Part shown: positions 20,212-29,907 of the stretch, one piece after another
Numbering within the stretch: the first letter of the stretch is position 1
Layout of the letters: each line of letters begins with the position of its first letter
Source: Phycisphaerales bacterium
GTDB taxonomy: Bacteria; Planctomycetota; Phycisphaerae; Phycisphaerales; UBA1924
Direction of reading: 5' to 3'
Assembly: GCA_028289195.1 (NCBI GenBank)
Contig: JANQQR010000020.1
Coordinates: 1 to 56,837 of the forward strand
Length of the DNA: 56,837 nt
The notes under the pieces: generated by a model
Told to the model about the DNA's origin: nothing
Databases searched by the model: none
What the model saw: only the letters and a program-made list of their open reading frames with translations
Position numbers and translations under genes: made by a program

Positions 20212-20543
20212 CGACTGGTTCCCTCGTCTCTGGTGCCGCTGCGCCCGCCGGCCGGGCGGCCCTCCGTGCGAGCGCGCACCGTGCGGCCGAGCGGGCCGCC
20301 GCGGGCCCAAGCCCATACGCTCGGCGCGTCGCTGCTGCTGCGAAAACAACCCGAATGCGACCGGCAGGGTGCCCGGAGCAGGACCCCGGGATCGCCCATC
20401 GCAGGCGGGGGAGCCATGGTACCAGCACCCGCCGGGGCGACCCCGCATCTCAGGGGTTTTCCCCTCGATTCGCGTCCGGGTGCGCTTATCGCCTGATTCC
20501 GGGGGCGGGTCGGAGCCGATCGAGCGGGTGAGGATCTGTATCG
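20212..20543 (+). other. Divergent intergenic region between pilT and the SprA-related gene
   Basis: 332 bases without a convincing gene. The pilT frame stays open up to 20448, but the extra residues are Arg/Gly/Pro-rich and not protein-like. The promoters of both flanking genes should lie here; no clear -35/-10 pair was identified. GAGG stands about 11 bases before the ATG at 20544. Confidence 0.5.
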
Positions 20544-21245
20544 ATGTCCATCGCCCCGATCTCCAACCTGGGTGGCGCCTCCGTCGGGCTCGCCAACGCC
20601 TTCCTCGCCGGCTCGCTCGGCCCGGGGTCGCTGCGCCGGATCGGGGGAGGCACGGGCGTGGAGCCCGCTATCCCCGCACGGGCGTCCGAATCGATCCAGC
20701 CCGCCCGCGGGGGCAGAGACGATCGCGACGGTGTGGTCACCACGGCCTACCAGCGTTCCGCCGACGGCGACGAGGCGTTCCTCTCGTCCCGCCTCGGCTC
20801 GCTCTCCGAGAAAGAGCAGCGCCAGGTCCGCGAGCTCCAGGCCCGCGATCGCGAGGTGAGGATCCACGAGCAGGCCCACGTGGCTGCCGCCGGCAGCCTC
20901 TATCGGGGCGGCCCGACCTACGACTTCCAGCGGGGCCCGGACGGAAAGCGCTACGCGGTCGGCGGCTCGGTCCAGATCGACACCTCCCCGGGCTCGACCC
21001 CGGAGGAGACGATCGCCAAGGCCCAGCAGATGCGCCGGGCGGCGCTCGCGCCGGCGGAGCCTTCGAGCACCGATCGAGCCGTGGCCGCCAGCGCGGCGCG
21101 TCTGGAAGCCGAGGCGCGTGCCGAACTTGCGGCGAGCCAGGCGTCGGGCGCCGGCACCCCGACCTCCCCGGTGGGCCAGCGTGCCGATGCGGGAGATTCG
21201 CCCGCTGAGACGCTCGCGAGCCGCGGTATCGACCTCATGGCCTGA
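20544..21245 (+). CDS. SprA-related family putative metalloprotease (CJM1_0395-like)
   Basis: The 233 residues contain the family core REVRIHEQAHVAAAG followed by a GGPTYDFQRGPDGKRYAVGG segment and IDTSPGSTPEETIAKAQQM. The HEQAH sequence fits a zinc-protease HExxH motif, which is why the family is listed as putative metalloproteases; activity is not established. The flanks (residues 20-75 and 170-233) are low-complexity Gly/Ser/Ala/Arg. No signal peptide is obvious. It is transcribed toward the DinB-family gene, 22 bases downstream. Confidence 0.8.
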   Translation: MSIAPISNLGGASVGLANAFLAGSLGPGSLRRIGGGTGVEPAIPARASESIQPARGGRDDRDGVVTTAYQRSADGDEAFLSSRLGSLSEKEQRQVRELQARDREVRIHEQAHVAAAGSLYRGGPTYDFQRGPDGKRYAVGGSVQIDTSPGSTPEETIAKAQQMRRAALAPAEPSSTDRAVAASAARLEAEARAELAASQASGAGTPTSPVGQRADAGDSPAETLASRGIDLMA

Positions 21246-21267
21246 GGCCCGCAGCTAGACTCCCTGC

Positions 21268-21765
21268 ATGTCGTCGTCCACCGAGATGCGCGAGCACGTG
21301 CAGCGCCTGTTCTTCTATGACCGGTGGGCCAACGCCTCGCTCCTCCAGCTCATGGCGGGTATGGACGGAGTGCCCGAGACGGCGGTCGAGCGCATGAACC
21401 ACATCATCGCCGCGCTCGAACTGTGGTGCTCGCGATGCTCCGGGCGCGGCAACCCGCCGACCGACCTGTTCGCCCCCGGATGGACGATCGAACAATCGAC
21501 CCAGCGCCTCGGGCGGGTGCACGACGACTGGACCACGCTGCTCGCGCCGCTCTCCGACGCCGACCTCTTCGCGCCCGTGCACTGGACCCGACTCGACGGC
21601 GGCGACTACCAGGCTCTGCTGCGTGATATCACCACGCAGCTGCCGCTCCACGCGGCCTACCACCGTGGCCAGCTGTCCCTCATGCTCAAGGACAAGCTCG
21701 AGGAGCCGCTGGATCTCGACTACATCTTCACGACGTGGCAGCCCGCCGAATCGACGCCGGTCTAG
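21268..21765 (+). CDS. DinB-family four-helix-bundle protein
   Basis: A 165-residue protein of the DinB/YfiT-like superfamily. These proteins bind a divalent metal through three His residues; several are thiol-dependent transferases, and many have unknown substrates. The candidate metal ligands are the His in MNHIIAALE and those in LPLHAAYHRGQ. FYDRWANASLL at the N-terminus is the typical first helix. It ends in a CTAG whose complementary reading is the stop of the convergent lipoprotein gene. Confidence 0.85.
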   Translation: MSSSTEMREHVQRLFFYDRWANASLLQLMAGMDGVPETAVERMNHIIAALELWCSRCSGRGNPPTDLFAPGWTIEQSTQRLGRVHDDWTTLLAPLSDADLFAPVHWTRLDGGDYQALLRDITTQLPLHAAYHRGQLSLMLKDKLEEPLDLDYIFTTWQPAESTPV

Positions 21766-22169
21766 ATCCCGTCGTCGTCGTCCGCGGCGTTGCCCTCTTC
21801 TGCGTCTTCGCCCTCTTCGTCGTCGCCGCCGCTGAGCGAGAGGAAGGGGATGGTCGCGTCGATGTTGCTGATCGTGTCGCGCAGCGAGGCCAGGTGCACG
21901 TCGAGGTTCTTGAGCGACGTGTCGATCGATTCGAGGATCGCCAGGCGCTCCTCGACGTCGCCGATCCTCGAGTCGACGGACGCGGTCTGCACCACCGCGT
22001 TCTCGATCGCGGTGTTGGTGTCGGCGAGCTGGTCGAGCTGGCGGTCGATGGAGTACATCCGCTCGTTGATGAGCGTCATCTGATCGCGGATGTCACGGAC
22101 GATGCACCCCTGCAGCAGCGGCATCGACACGGTCAGGGCCGCCAGCGCCGCGATTCGGTTGGTTCTCAT
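21762..22169 (-). CDS. Small coiled-coil lipoprotein
   Basis: The 135-residue product has a signal peptide with lipobox (L-L-Q-G-C, Cys at about 22). A heptad-rich coiled coil follows from about 28 to 110 (NERMYSIDRQLDQLADTNTA), then a very acidic tail (GGDDEEGEDAEEGNAADDDD). Size and layout resemble small outer-membrane lipoproteins, but no family is recognised. The start at 22169 has GGAGAGAGA upstream. Its first 77 bases overlap the 3' end of the preceding gene in another frame. Confidence 0.8.
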   Translation of the reverse strand: MRTNRIAALAALTVSMPLLQGCIVRDIRDQMTLINERMYSIDRQLDQLADTNTAIENAVVQTASVDSRIGDVEERLAILESIDTSLKNLDVHLASLRDTISNIDATIPFLSLSGGDDEEGEDAEEGNAADDDDGI

Positions 22170-22620
22170 GGTCTCTCTCTCCTCGGAAGGTCGTTTCGTC
22201 CAGGGGAGAAGGAGAATACCGCACGCAGATCGCCTGGTCCTTGCCCGGCCCGACCACCCGCCAGCGGAGCACCAGGTCCCCGGCGGGCTCGAGCGTGAGC
22301 GTCGCCGAGTACAGGTCGTCGACGCAGCGGTGGGGGAGCCCGGAGCGGAACTCGGCGGCGCCTCCCTGCAGCGTTCGGGGCGACGAGAGATCGAACGAGA
22401 CCAGATGCACAGGGTGCTGCTCGCCGAAGCGCAGATGGGCGAGGCGGAGCTCACGCCGGTCGCGGGAAAGCGTCCAGCGCGTGGAGTTCGTGGCGCTCGA
22501 CTCGAAGGTCTCTTCGGTGACCGTTTCAGAATCCGATGGCCGGCGCGCCACGTACCGCCCGGGCTCTGAGCAGTTCGCCACGATTCGGTGCAGCGATCCT
22601 CTTGGCGCTGGCGGAGGCAT
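22093..22620 (-). CDS. Hypothetical protein following asnS
   Basis: A 175-residue frame starting 14 bases after the asnS stop. Third codon positions are strongly G/C over the first 140 codons and the translation is protein-like (for example LAHLRFGEQHPVHLVSFDL and DLVLRWRVVGPGKDQAICV), so it looks genuine. The last 25 residues overlap the lipoprotein start and look less protein-like. It has no signal peptide and no recognised domain; the beta-strand rhythm suggests a small beta-sandwich or barrel, which is only an impression. Confidence 0.6.
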   Translation of the reverse strand: MPPPAPRGSLHRIVANCSEPGRYVARRPSDSETVTEETFESSATNSTRWTLSRDRRELRLAHLRFGEQHPVHLVSFDLSSPRTLQGGAAEFRSGLPHRCVDDLYSATLTLEPAGDLVLRWRVVGPGKDQAICVRYSPSPLDETTFRGERDHENQPNRGAGGPDRVDAAAAGVHRP

Positions 22621-22634
22621 CCGGAGCCCGGAAC

Positions 22635-24035
<1,401 letters not shown>

Positions 24036-24132
24036 TTCCACGCTTCTCCGGGGGTGTGGGACCGGCCTGACGGGGCCGGAACCGGGGGGAGAGCGAGGGT
24101 AGCGATCGCTCGGGGCCGAGTCGAGACCGAGC

Positions 24133-24870
24133 CTAGCGCTCGCCCCCGTCTTCTGGATCCTTCTTCTGGGCGGGGTGCTCGCCCCGCTCGTAGAGCTCCA
24201 GCTGTTTGGCACGCCCGTCCTCGGCCGTCAGCGGGTTCAGTTCCTGCACCGGCTCAGGCGTCGGGCCCTGCTCGAGGATCTCCAGATCCTCGTCGAGCTT
24301 GAACCGGACGGCCTCTCCCTGGACGATCGCATCGATCAGGTAATGCACGATCACGCCGTCTTCGGGCGTCTCGCCCTGATCCAGCGTGACCTCCGCGGCG
24401 AACACGCGGGAGCCCTCCACCTCCGCCTCGATCTTGTCGTGGGCGTCGAAGATCCAGACCGACCCGTTGATGTCGAAGAACACCCAGTCCTGGTCCTCGC
24501 CAACCCAGCGGGGCTCGAACTGGCGCCAGCGCGGCGGATGGAACAGCCACCCCTCCTCGCCGTGGACGTCGGCGTTCAGGTTGCCGCTGAACGTCACGGC
24601 GTCGAACACCCACACGGGCAGGTCGTCGCGCAACGCGGCGTAGTAGAACCGGATCCCTCCGTTGGAGCGTTCGCGGACCTGGGCCACGGCCTTACGCGGC
24701 GGAATGGTGATGCCATCGAGGATGTACTCCACCTCGCCGGGATCGATCGTCCGCAGCGGCGCCAACGGCTCCGGCTTGGGGAACGGCTTGCGCCGACCCG
24801 GCTGCTGACCGAGAGCGGGGGCGGCCATCGCCACCGAGAGCAGCGTCAAAACGAGAATCCTGGTTCGCAT
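24133..24870 (-). CDS. Exported protein, unknown function
   Basis: The 245 residues start with a cleavable-looking signal peptide ([20 protein letters not shown], cleavage near ALG-QQ). The mature protein has [20 protein letters not shown], several Trp/Phe-rich strands ([20 protein letters not shown]) and a charged C-terminus. The ATG at 24870 is preferred over one at 24879 because AAGG then sits nine bases upstream. No family recognised; the protein is probably periplasmic or cell-surface. Confidence 0.7.
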   Translation of the reverse strand: MRTRILVLTLLSVAMAAPALGQQPGRRKPFPKPEPLAPLRTIDPGEVEYILDGITIPPRKAVAQVRERSNGGIRFYYAALRDDLPVWVFDAVTFSGNLNADVHGEEGWLFHPPRWRQFEPRWVGEDQDWVFFDINGSVWIFDAHDKIEAEVEGSRVFAAEVTLDQGETPEDGVIVHYLIDAIVQGEAVRFKLDEDLEILEQGPTPEPVQELNPLTAEDGRAKQLELYERGEHPAQKKDPEDGGER

Positions 24871-24915
24871 GGTCTCCATCCTTCTTCCGTAGAGCACGGT
24901 GATACCCAGCGGATC

Positions 24916-25587
24916 CTAGGCGGTTTCGCCCCGATTCTGGGCTCCTTCGGCGCGCTGCAGCTCCGCGACCAGCGAGCCGGGGGGCTCGTCGGTCACGGTG
25001 ATCCCCGAGTAGGTGCGCGCCTCGACCGATGACGGATCGTCGAGCACCCGGCACGTCCCAAAACCAGCTTCCTTGGCGAAGGCCTCGAGGACTCCGCCCG
25101 AGTAGCCGTATTTGTGCTGACCCTCGCAGAACAGATAGTTGATCGCCTGCGCGCTGTGCGAGCCGAACTCCCTGGGGAACTTCATCTCCTCTTCGCCAGC
25201 CGCGATCCGGAGCGCACGCTCGAACGACGGCACCGCAATCCGCGCGACGCCACCGTCGGCGAGCACGCGCCGGATTTCCCGGAGCACCGCGATCGCGTCG
25301 TCGGGGAAGAGGTGCTCGAGCGTGTGCGAGCAATACAGGAACTCGACGGAGCCGTCCGGGAACGGGAGCCGGTTCTTGAGGTCGAGCCACAGGTCGATGC
25401 GCTGGAGCAGGTTGGCGTCGGCGTTGATCATCCCCTCGAAGTACTTGGACCCGCACCCGAGGTGCACCTTGAACCGCTCCCCCTTGCCGGCCCGCCGGGC
25501 GTACCGCATCTGCTTCCAAATGAGATTGGGGATGACCGCGTACCGGTTGATGGCGAACAGGGCGTCTTTGAACTGCTGACGATGCAT
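24916..25587 (-). CDS. Class I SAM-dependent methyltransferase
   Basis: A 223-residue Rossmann-type methyltransferase. The SAM loop is KVHLGCGSKYFEGMINAD (about 52-69); DGSVEFLYCSHTLEHL is the acidic/post-I region, and EIRRVLADGGVARIAVP is motif III. This arrangement is common for small-molecule, lipid or glycan methyltransferases beside glycosyltransferase genes. The GT87-like gene starts divergently 86 bases away. The start is ATG 25587 with GGAG five bases upstream. Substrate unknown. Confidence 0.85.
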   Translation of the reverse strand: MHRQQFKDALFAINRYAVIPNLIWKQMRYARRAGKGERFKVHLGCGSKYFEGMINADANLLQRIDLWLDLKNRLPFPDGSVEFLYCSHTLEHLFPDDAIAVLREIRRVLADGGVARIAVPSFERALRIAAGEEEMKFPREFGSHSAQAINYLFCEGQHKYGYSGGVLEAFAKEAGFGTCRVLDDPSSVEARTYSGITVTDEPPGSLVAELQRAEGAQNRGETA

Positions 25588-25673
25588 CGAGGCTCCGCGA
25601 CGGACGAGAATCCCGGGCGAACCGGGGCCGGCCACTATCGTAGATGACACTGCCGGGCCGATCAGAGGCGGGG

Positions 25674-27047
25674 ATGGACCAAATAGCCAGAGACGAATCC
25701 AGTGCCCCAAGGGGAGCTATCGGTCCTTTCCGCGGGCTGCTGTGGCTGCTGGTCCTCCTGGCGATCGGCCTGTTCCTCTGGCGGGGCCCCGTCAGGGCGA
25801 TGGGGCCGGGCATGAGCGCAGACTTCGCGCTGGTCCAGGGTGCGGCCGTCGCGTTCTGGGCCGGCGAGAACCCCTACGACGCCGCGGTTCTCGACGAGAT
25901 CTTCCGCCAAACCGGCGCCGGCGAGCGGTTCCCCCAGTGGCGGGGCTCGCGCGACCTTCTCTACCCGCCGACCACCTTCCTCCTGTACGCCCCGTTCGGG
26001 GTTGTGGACTTTCCGGCCGGACGCATCGCCTGGCTCCTGCTCAACTGCCTGAGCGTCGGAGTGGTGTTTGAATCGCTCCGTCGCCTGATCGGCGCCCCGC
26101 TCAGGAGCGACGCGTCGCTGCTGCTCGGCGCGGTGACGCTCGCATGGGCGCCCGCGCTCACGACCTTTGCCTACGGCCAGACGCCGCTCCCGGTTCTCGC
26201 CTGTGTCTGCGCCGGCCACGCCCTCCGCAGCGCGGGGCGTCCGAAAACAGCCGGCGTGCTGTTCGGGATCGCCGCAGCGCTCAAGCCCCAGATCGGCCTG
26301 GTATTCATCGCCTACGAGGCGTTCCGGCGGCGCTGGTGGACGAGCGGCGTCGCGCTCGCGCTGCTCCTGGCGCTGATCGCGGCGGCAACAGTCCGGCTCC
26401 ACGTCGCCGAGGTCGACTGGCTCACATCGCTCCGCGGCAACGTGGAGGCGTTCACGAACGGCGGGGCCGGAGACCCGACGCCGGCCAACCCGATCCGCCA
26501 TCAGCTCCTCAACCTGCACTACCCGTTGCACGAGTTGATCGAGAGCCGAGCGGCCGTGCAGGCCGGCGTGCTCGCGATCGTGACCGCGCTCTCCCTGTGG
26601 TACTTCGTGGTCTGGGTCCGCCGGCGCGAGGAGCGAACGGAACTCCTGACGCTGGCGATGGCCTGCCCGCTCTCGCTGCTGCTCGTCTACCACCGCACGT
26701 ACGACGCGGTGCTCGTGCTCATCCCGGTCGCGTGGGGGCTGCGCGAAGCGCTCGCGCCCGTGCCCCGTGTCAACCGGCGCTACGCGATCGCGGCGCTCGT
26801 CTGCTGCGCGGTGTTCCTGCTTCCAAGCGGTGCGATCCTGCACTACGCCGAGAGCCGCCAGTGGGTCCCGCCCGCGCTCGCCGAAAGCACCGCGTACGCG
26901 TTTATCGTGCGGCCCCACGTGACGTGGGCGCTGGTCGGCTTGTGCGTGGCGCTGACGCTCGCCCTGAGTTCCACTCGGCGCGCGACGCCCGCGGTATTCC
27001 GGCGCGAACCGGAATCGGCCGAGCGGCTCACGCGCGAGCGGGGGTGA
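25674..27047 (+). CDS. GT87/DUF2029-like polyprenol-phosphate sugar transferase, polytopic membrane protein
   Basis: The 457 residues have about nine to ten transmembrane helices (LLWLLVLLAIGLFLW, VALALLLALIAAATV, YAIAALVCCAVFLLPSG). The periplasmic loop is that of GT-C/GT87 proteins, with DFALVQGAAVAFWAGENPYD near the first helix and LLYPPTTFLLYAPFG. GT87 enzymes use polyprenyl-phosphate mannose-type donors. The start at 25674 has GAGG six bases upstream; an in-frame ATG at 25644 lacks one. The end overlaps the convergent E2 gene by 20 bases. Confidence 0.8.
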   Translation: MDQIARDESSAPRGAIGPFRGLLWLLVLLAIGLFLWRGPVRAMGPGMSADFALVQGAAVAFWAGENPYDAAVLDEIFRQTGAGERFPQWRGSRDLLYPPTTFLLYAPFGVVDFPAGRIAWLLLNCLSVGVVFESLRRLIGAPLRSDASLLLGAVTLAWAPALTTFAYGQTPLPVLACVCAGHALRSAGRPKTAGVLFGIAAALKPQIGLVFIAYEAFRRRWWTSGVALALLLALIAAATVRLHVAEVDWLTSLRGNVEAFTNGGAGDPTPANPIRHQLLNLHYPLHELIESRAAVQAGVLAIVTALSLWYFVVWVRRREERTELLTLAMACPLSLLLVYHRTYDAVLVLIPVAWGLREALAPVPRVNRRYAIAALVCCAVFLLPSGAILHYAESRQWVPPALAESTAYAFIVRPHVTWALVGLCVALTLALSSTRRATPAVFRREPESAERLTRERG

Positions 27048-28434
27048 GCAGATCCTCGGGAGCCTTGAGCAGTTCGATGAGGTACGCCAGGCAGCGGGCA
27101 GCCTCGGCGCCATCAACGCTGCGATGGTCGCAAGTCAGGCTCAGAGGCATCAGCTTGGCGATCGAGATGCCACCGTTCTTGGCCACCACGCCCTCGAACA
27201 CCCGGCCCGCGGCCAGGATGCCGACCTCGGGGTAGTTGATGATCGGTGTGGCGTACTTGCCGGCGTACGACCCGACGTTGCTGATCGTGAACGTCGAGCC
27301 CATCAGGCGCTCCCGCGGGATCGAGCGATCGCGCACCATGCGGGCCATTTCGGACACCTCGCGCCCCAGCTGGAGCACGCCCATGGAGTCGGCCTCGGGG
27401 ATCACCGGGACGCTGAGCCCCTGGTCGGTGTCGGCGGCGATGCCCATGTGGACACGCCCGTGACGCACAATCTCCTCGGCGTTGTCGTCGACCGTCGCGT
27501 TGAGCGCCGGGAACTGCTTCAGCGCCCTGCACGCGGCGCTGATGACGAACGGCAGGTAGCTCAGCTTCTCGCCGGAGGCAGCGCCCATCTGCTTGCGGAC
27601 CGCGTCGAGCTCCGTGACATCGGCCTCGTCCATCACACTGAAGTGGACAGCGCGGTCGACGCTCTCGCGCAGGCGCTCGGCGATCTTCTTGCGCACGCCC
27701 CGGAAGGCGATGCGGTTGCTCTCGCCCGCGGGCACAAGCGTGCCCGTGCGCGCCGGCGGGGCCTCGACGATCTCCGGCACCCGTGTGATGGTCGTCGCCT
27801 CGACGCGCGCCGGGGCGACCTCTTCCACCGGCCGGGCCACCCTCGCCGGGGCAGCGCCTCCGGCCGATGCCGCGGCTCGGACGTCCTTTTCCGTCACGCG
27901 CCCGGCCAGGCCCGAGCCGCTGACCGAGTCGATATCCACTCCCAGGTCCCGCGCGATGCGCCTGACAGCCGGTGTCGCCAGCGCCTTGCCGCCCTCGGAA
28001 CTCACTCCCGCGACAGCGCCCGACACATTGCCGACGACTGTGCCGGCATCCTCGCGCTCTTCCTGCTCCCGGGCCGCGCCGGCGCTGCCGTTCGAGCCAG
28101 GCTCGTGGGCGGGCTCGGGCTCGCGGGCCCGCGGCGCAGGTGTCTCCGCGGGCGCCGGGGCGGGCGCTCCGCCGCCCTCGCTCACGTAGGACCACGCCGG
28201 CTTGCCCACCTCGAGGATGTCTCCGACGTTGCCGTAGAGCTCGGCGATCACGCCGGTGCGCGGGCTTGGCACCTCGACCAGCGCCTTGTCCGTCTCCATC
28301 TCCGCCACGATGTCGTGCTCTTCGACGGCGTCGCCGGGCTTGACCTTCCAGGAGATCAGCTCGGCTTCGTGCACGCCCTCACCGAGGTCGGGCAGGATGA
28401 AGATGTTCGGGTCCGTGGACTTGGCGTGGGCCAT
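27028..28434 (-). CDS. pdhC: Dihydrolipoamide acyltransferase (E2) of a 2-oxoacid dehydrogenase complex
   Basis: A 468-residue E2. The lipoyl domain (about 8-85) has the modified Lys in EMETDKALVEVPSP. An Ala/Pro/Glu linker follows, then the E1/E3-binding domain (ATPAVRRIARDLGVDIDSV, about 152-188). The catalytic core ends with the active-site CDHRSVDGAEAARC. It transfers the acyl group from lipoamide to CoA. The order E1alpha-E1beta-E2 on one strand fits one complex; no E3 gene is seen here. Pyruvate and branched-chain 2-oxoacids are both possible substrates; the surrounding leucine-type genes make the second worth considering. Confidence 0.88.
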   Translation of the reverse strand: MAHAKSTDPNIFILPDLGEGVHEAELISWKVKPGDAVEEHDIVAEMETDKALVEVPSPRTGVIAELYGNVGDILEVGKPAWSYVSEGGGAPAPAPAETPAPRAREPEPAHEPGSNGSAGAAREQEEREDAGTVVGNVSGAVAGVSSEGGKALATPAVRRIARDLGVDIDSVSGSGLAGRVTEKDVRAAASAGGAAPARVARPVEEVAPARVEATTITRVPEIVEAPPARTGTLVPAGESNRIAFRGVRKKIAERLRESVDRAVHFSVMDEADVTELDAVRKQMGAASGEKLSYLPFVISAACRALKQFPALNATVDDNAEEIVRHGRVHMGIAADTDQGLSVPVIPEADSMGVLQLGREVSEMARMVRDRSIPRERLMGSTFTISNVGSYAGKYATPIINYPEVGILAAGRVFEGVVAKNGGISIAKLMPLSLTCDHRSVDGAEAARCLAYLIELLKAPEDLLTPARA

Positions 28435-28565
28435 AGATGGTGGTCCTCGTCAGGGGCGAAAACAGGCGGGCGAAATATTGTAGCGGACACCTCACGGGGA
28501 CCCGGAATCCGGGTCGAGGGCCCGCTGCGAGCGTTTGCTGGGCTGTTCGAGGCGTCCGAATCGCG

Positions 28566-29540
28566 CTAGTACGCTGCGCACTCCAGGATGCCCTGGGCGA
28601 TGCGCTCCGCCTCGGGCAGGTAGTCGAGCTCCAGCTTGTAGTAGGGCATGACGGTGTCGAACCCGGCCACGCGCTGGATCGGCGCCTTGAGATGCAGGAA
28701 GCAATGCTCCTGGATAACGGTCGCGATCTCGGCGCCCATGCCGGCGGTCTTGGGCGCCTCGTGCACGATCACGCAGCGCCCCGTCTTCTTCACGCTCTCC
28801 ACGACACAGTCGATATCGAACGGGTAGATCGTGCGAAGGTCGATCAGCTCGATCGAGATGTCCTGCTCGATGTTGTCGATCGCCTCGAGGCACTGCAGCA
28901 CCGGGGCGCCCCACGTCACGACCGTCAGATCCTCGCCGGGCTCGACGATCTTGGCCTTGCCGATCGGGATGGTGTACTCATCCTCCGGCACCTCCTCGCG
29001 AAAAGCGCGGTAGATCCGCTTGGGCTCGAAGTAGATCACAGGATCCGGATCGCGGATCGCGCTGATCAGCAGGCCCTTGGCGTCGTAGGGCGACGAGGGC
29101 ATGACGACCTTCAGGCCCGGCGTGTGGGCGTAGATCGCCTCGGGCGAGTCGCTGTGCAGTTCGGGGGCGTGGATGCCGCCGCCCACGGGCACGCGCACGG
29201 TCATGGGGATCGTCACGGACCCGCGGCTGCGGGTGCGATACCGCGCCGCGTGGTTCACCAGCTGGTCGTACGCCGGACCGAGGAAGCCCTCGAACTGGAT
29301 CTCGGGGATCGGCCGGAGGCCCGCCATGGCGAGCCCGATCGCGCTGCCCATGATGCCGGATTCGGCCAGCGGGGTGTCGGCGACCCGTTCCTCGCCGAAG
29401 CGTTGCTGCAGCCCCTCGGTCACGCGGAACACGCCGCCGTTCTTGCCGACGTCCTCGCCGAGGATGATGACGCGATCGTCGGCCTCCATCTCCTGCGTGA
29501 GGGCCAGATTGATCGCTTGCACGAGTGTCAGGTTTGCCAT
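28566..29540 (-). CDS. pdhB: 2-oxoacid dehydrogenase E1 component, beta subunit
   Basis: The 324 residues match PdhB/BkdB: LGEDVGKNGGVFRVTEGL, DTPLAESGIMGSAIGLAMAG, EIQFEGFLGPAYDQLVNHAA, HSDSPEAIYAHTPGLKVVMP and the C-terminal DLRTIYPFD. It forms a heterotetramer with E1alpha and binds thiamine diphosphate at the interface; together they decarboxylate the oxoacid and acylate the E2 lipoyl group. The ATG at 29540 fits the family start; the frame is open further upstream but without protein character. A 99-residue gene lies between it and the alpha subunit gene. Confidence 0.93.
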   Translation of the reverse strand: MANLTLVQAINLALTQEMEADDRVIILGEDVGKNGGVFRVTEGLQQRFGEERVADTPLAESGIMGSAIGLAMAGLRPIPEIQFEGFLGPAYDQLVNHAARYRTRSRGSVTIPMTVRVPVGGGIHAPELHSDSPEAIYAHTPGLKVVMPSSPYDAKGLLISAIRDPDPVIYFEPKRIYRAFREEVPEDEYTIPIGKAKIVEPGEDLTVVTWGAPVLQCLEAIDNIEQDISIELIDLRTIYPFDIDCVVESVKKTGRCVIVHEAPKTAGMGAEIATVIQEHCFLHLKAPIQRVAGFDTVMPYYKLELDYLPEAERIAQGILECAAY

Positions 29541-29598
29541 TGTGTCTCGGGATCCTGAGGCTGGGTGGTGTGTCTTGTGCTGTGGTCGCCGGGTGCGC

Positions 29599-29898
29599 CT
29601 AGAACGCGCCCCCGGAGACGGCGCCCGTCGCTGCTTGCTGGGACGCCTGGTCTTCTTCTGATTGCTGCTCGACGATCGGGCCGTAGAACGCCGAGGTCGG
29701 CGCCTCGGGCATGGCTTGATCGATGGCCTGTGCGACTTCCTCGGGCGACGCGTCGGTCTTGACCACGCCCCCCGAGAGGCCCACGGAGAACCCGACACGG
29801 ATCTCGCTGCCGCCGCCCTTGCCCTGCAGCACGGCGCGCACGTAGATCGGGTTGATCCAGTAGTCGCGACCTTTGGTATCGGTGATCTTCACGAGCAT
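29599..29898 (-). CDS. Small protein between E1alpha and E1beta genes, unknown function
   Basis: The 99 residues begin LVKITDTKGRDYWINPIYVR, which loosely resembles the small FlbD-type fold (a short beta-rich domain); this is a weak likeness. It then has a Gly-rich strand, an Asp/Glu-rich helix (SPEEVAQAIDQAMPEA) and a Gln/Ser/Gly tail. It is 9 bases from the E1alpha stop and 58 from the E1beta start, so it is almost certainly co-transcribed with the dehydrogenase. It could be a complex-associated factor or simply an inserted gene. Confidence 0.65.
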   Translation of the reverse strand: MLVKITDTKGRDYWINPIYVRAVLQGKGGGSEIRVGFSVGLSGGVVKTDASPEEVAQAIDQAMPEAPTSAFYGPIVEQQSEEDQASQQAATGAVSGGAF

Positions 29899-29907
29899 CG
29901 CTGGGTC

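Noticed and set aside
20212..20448. N-terminal extension of PilT
   Set aside because: The extra residues are Arg/Gly/Pro-rich and unlike protein; the ATG at 20211 gives the normal PilT length and has an upstream GAGGG.
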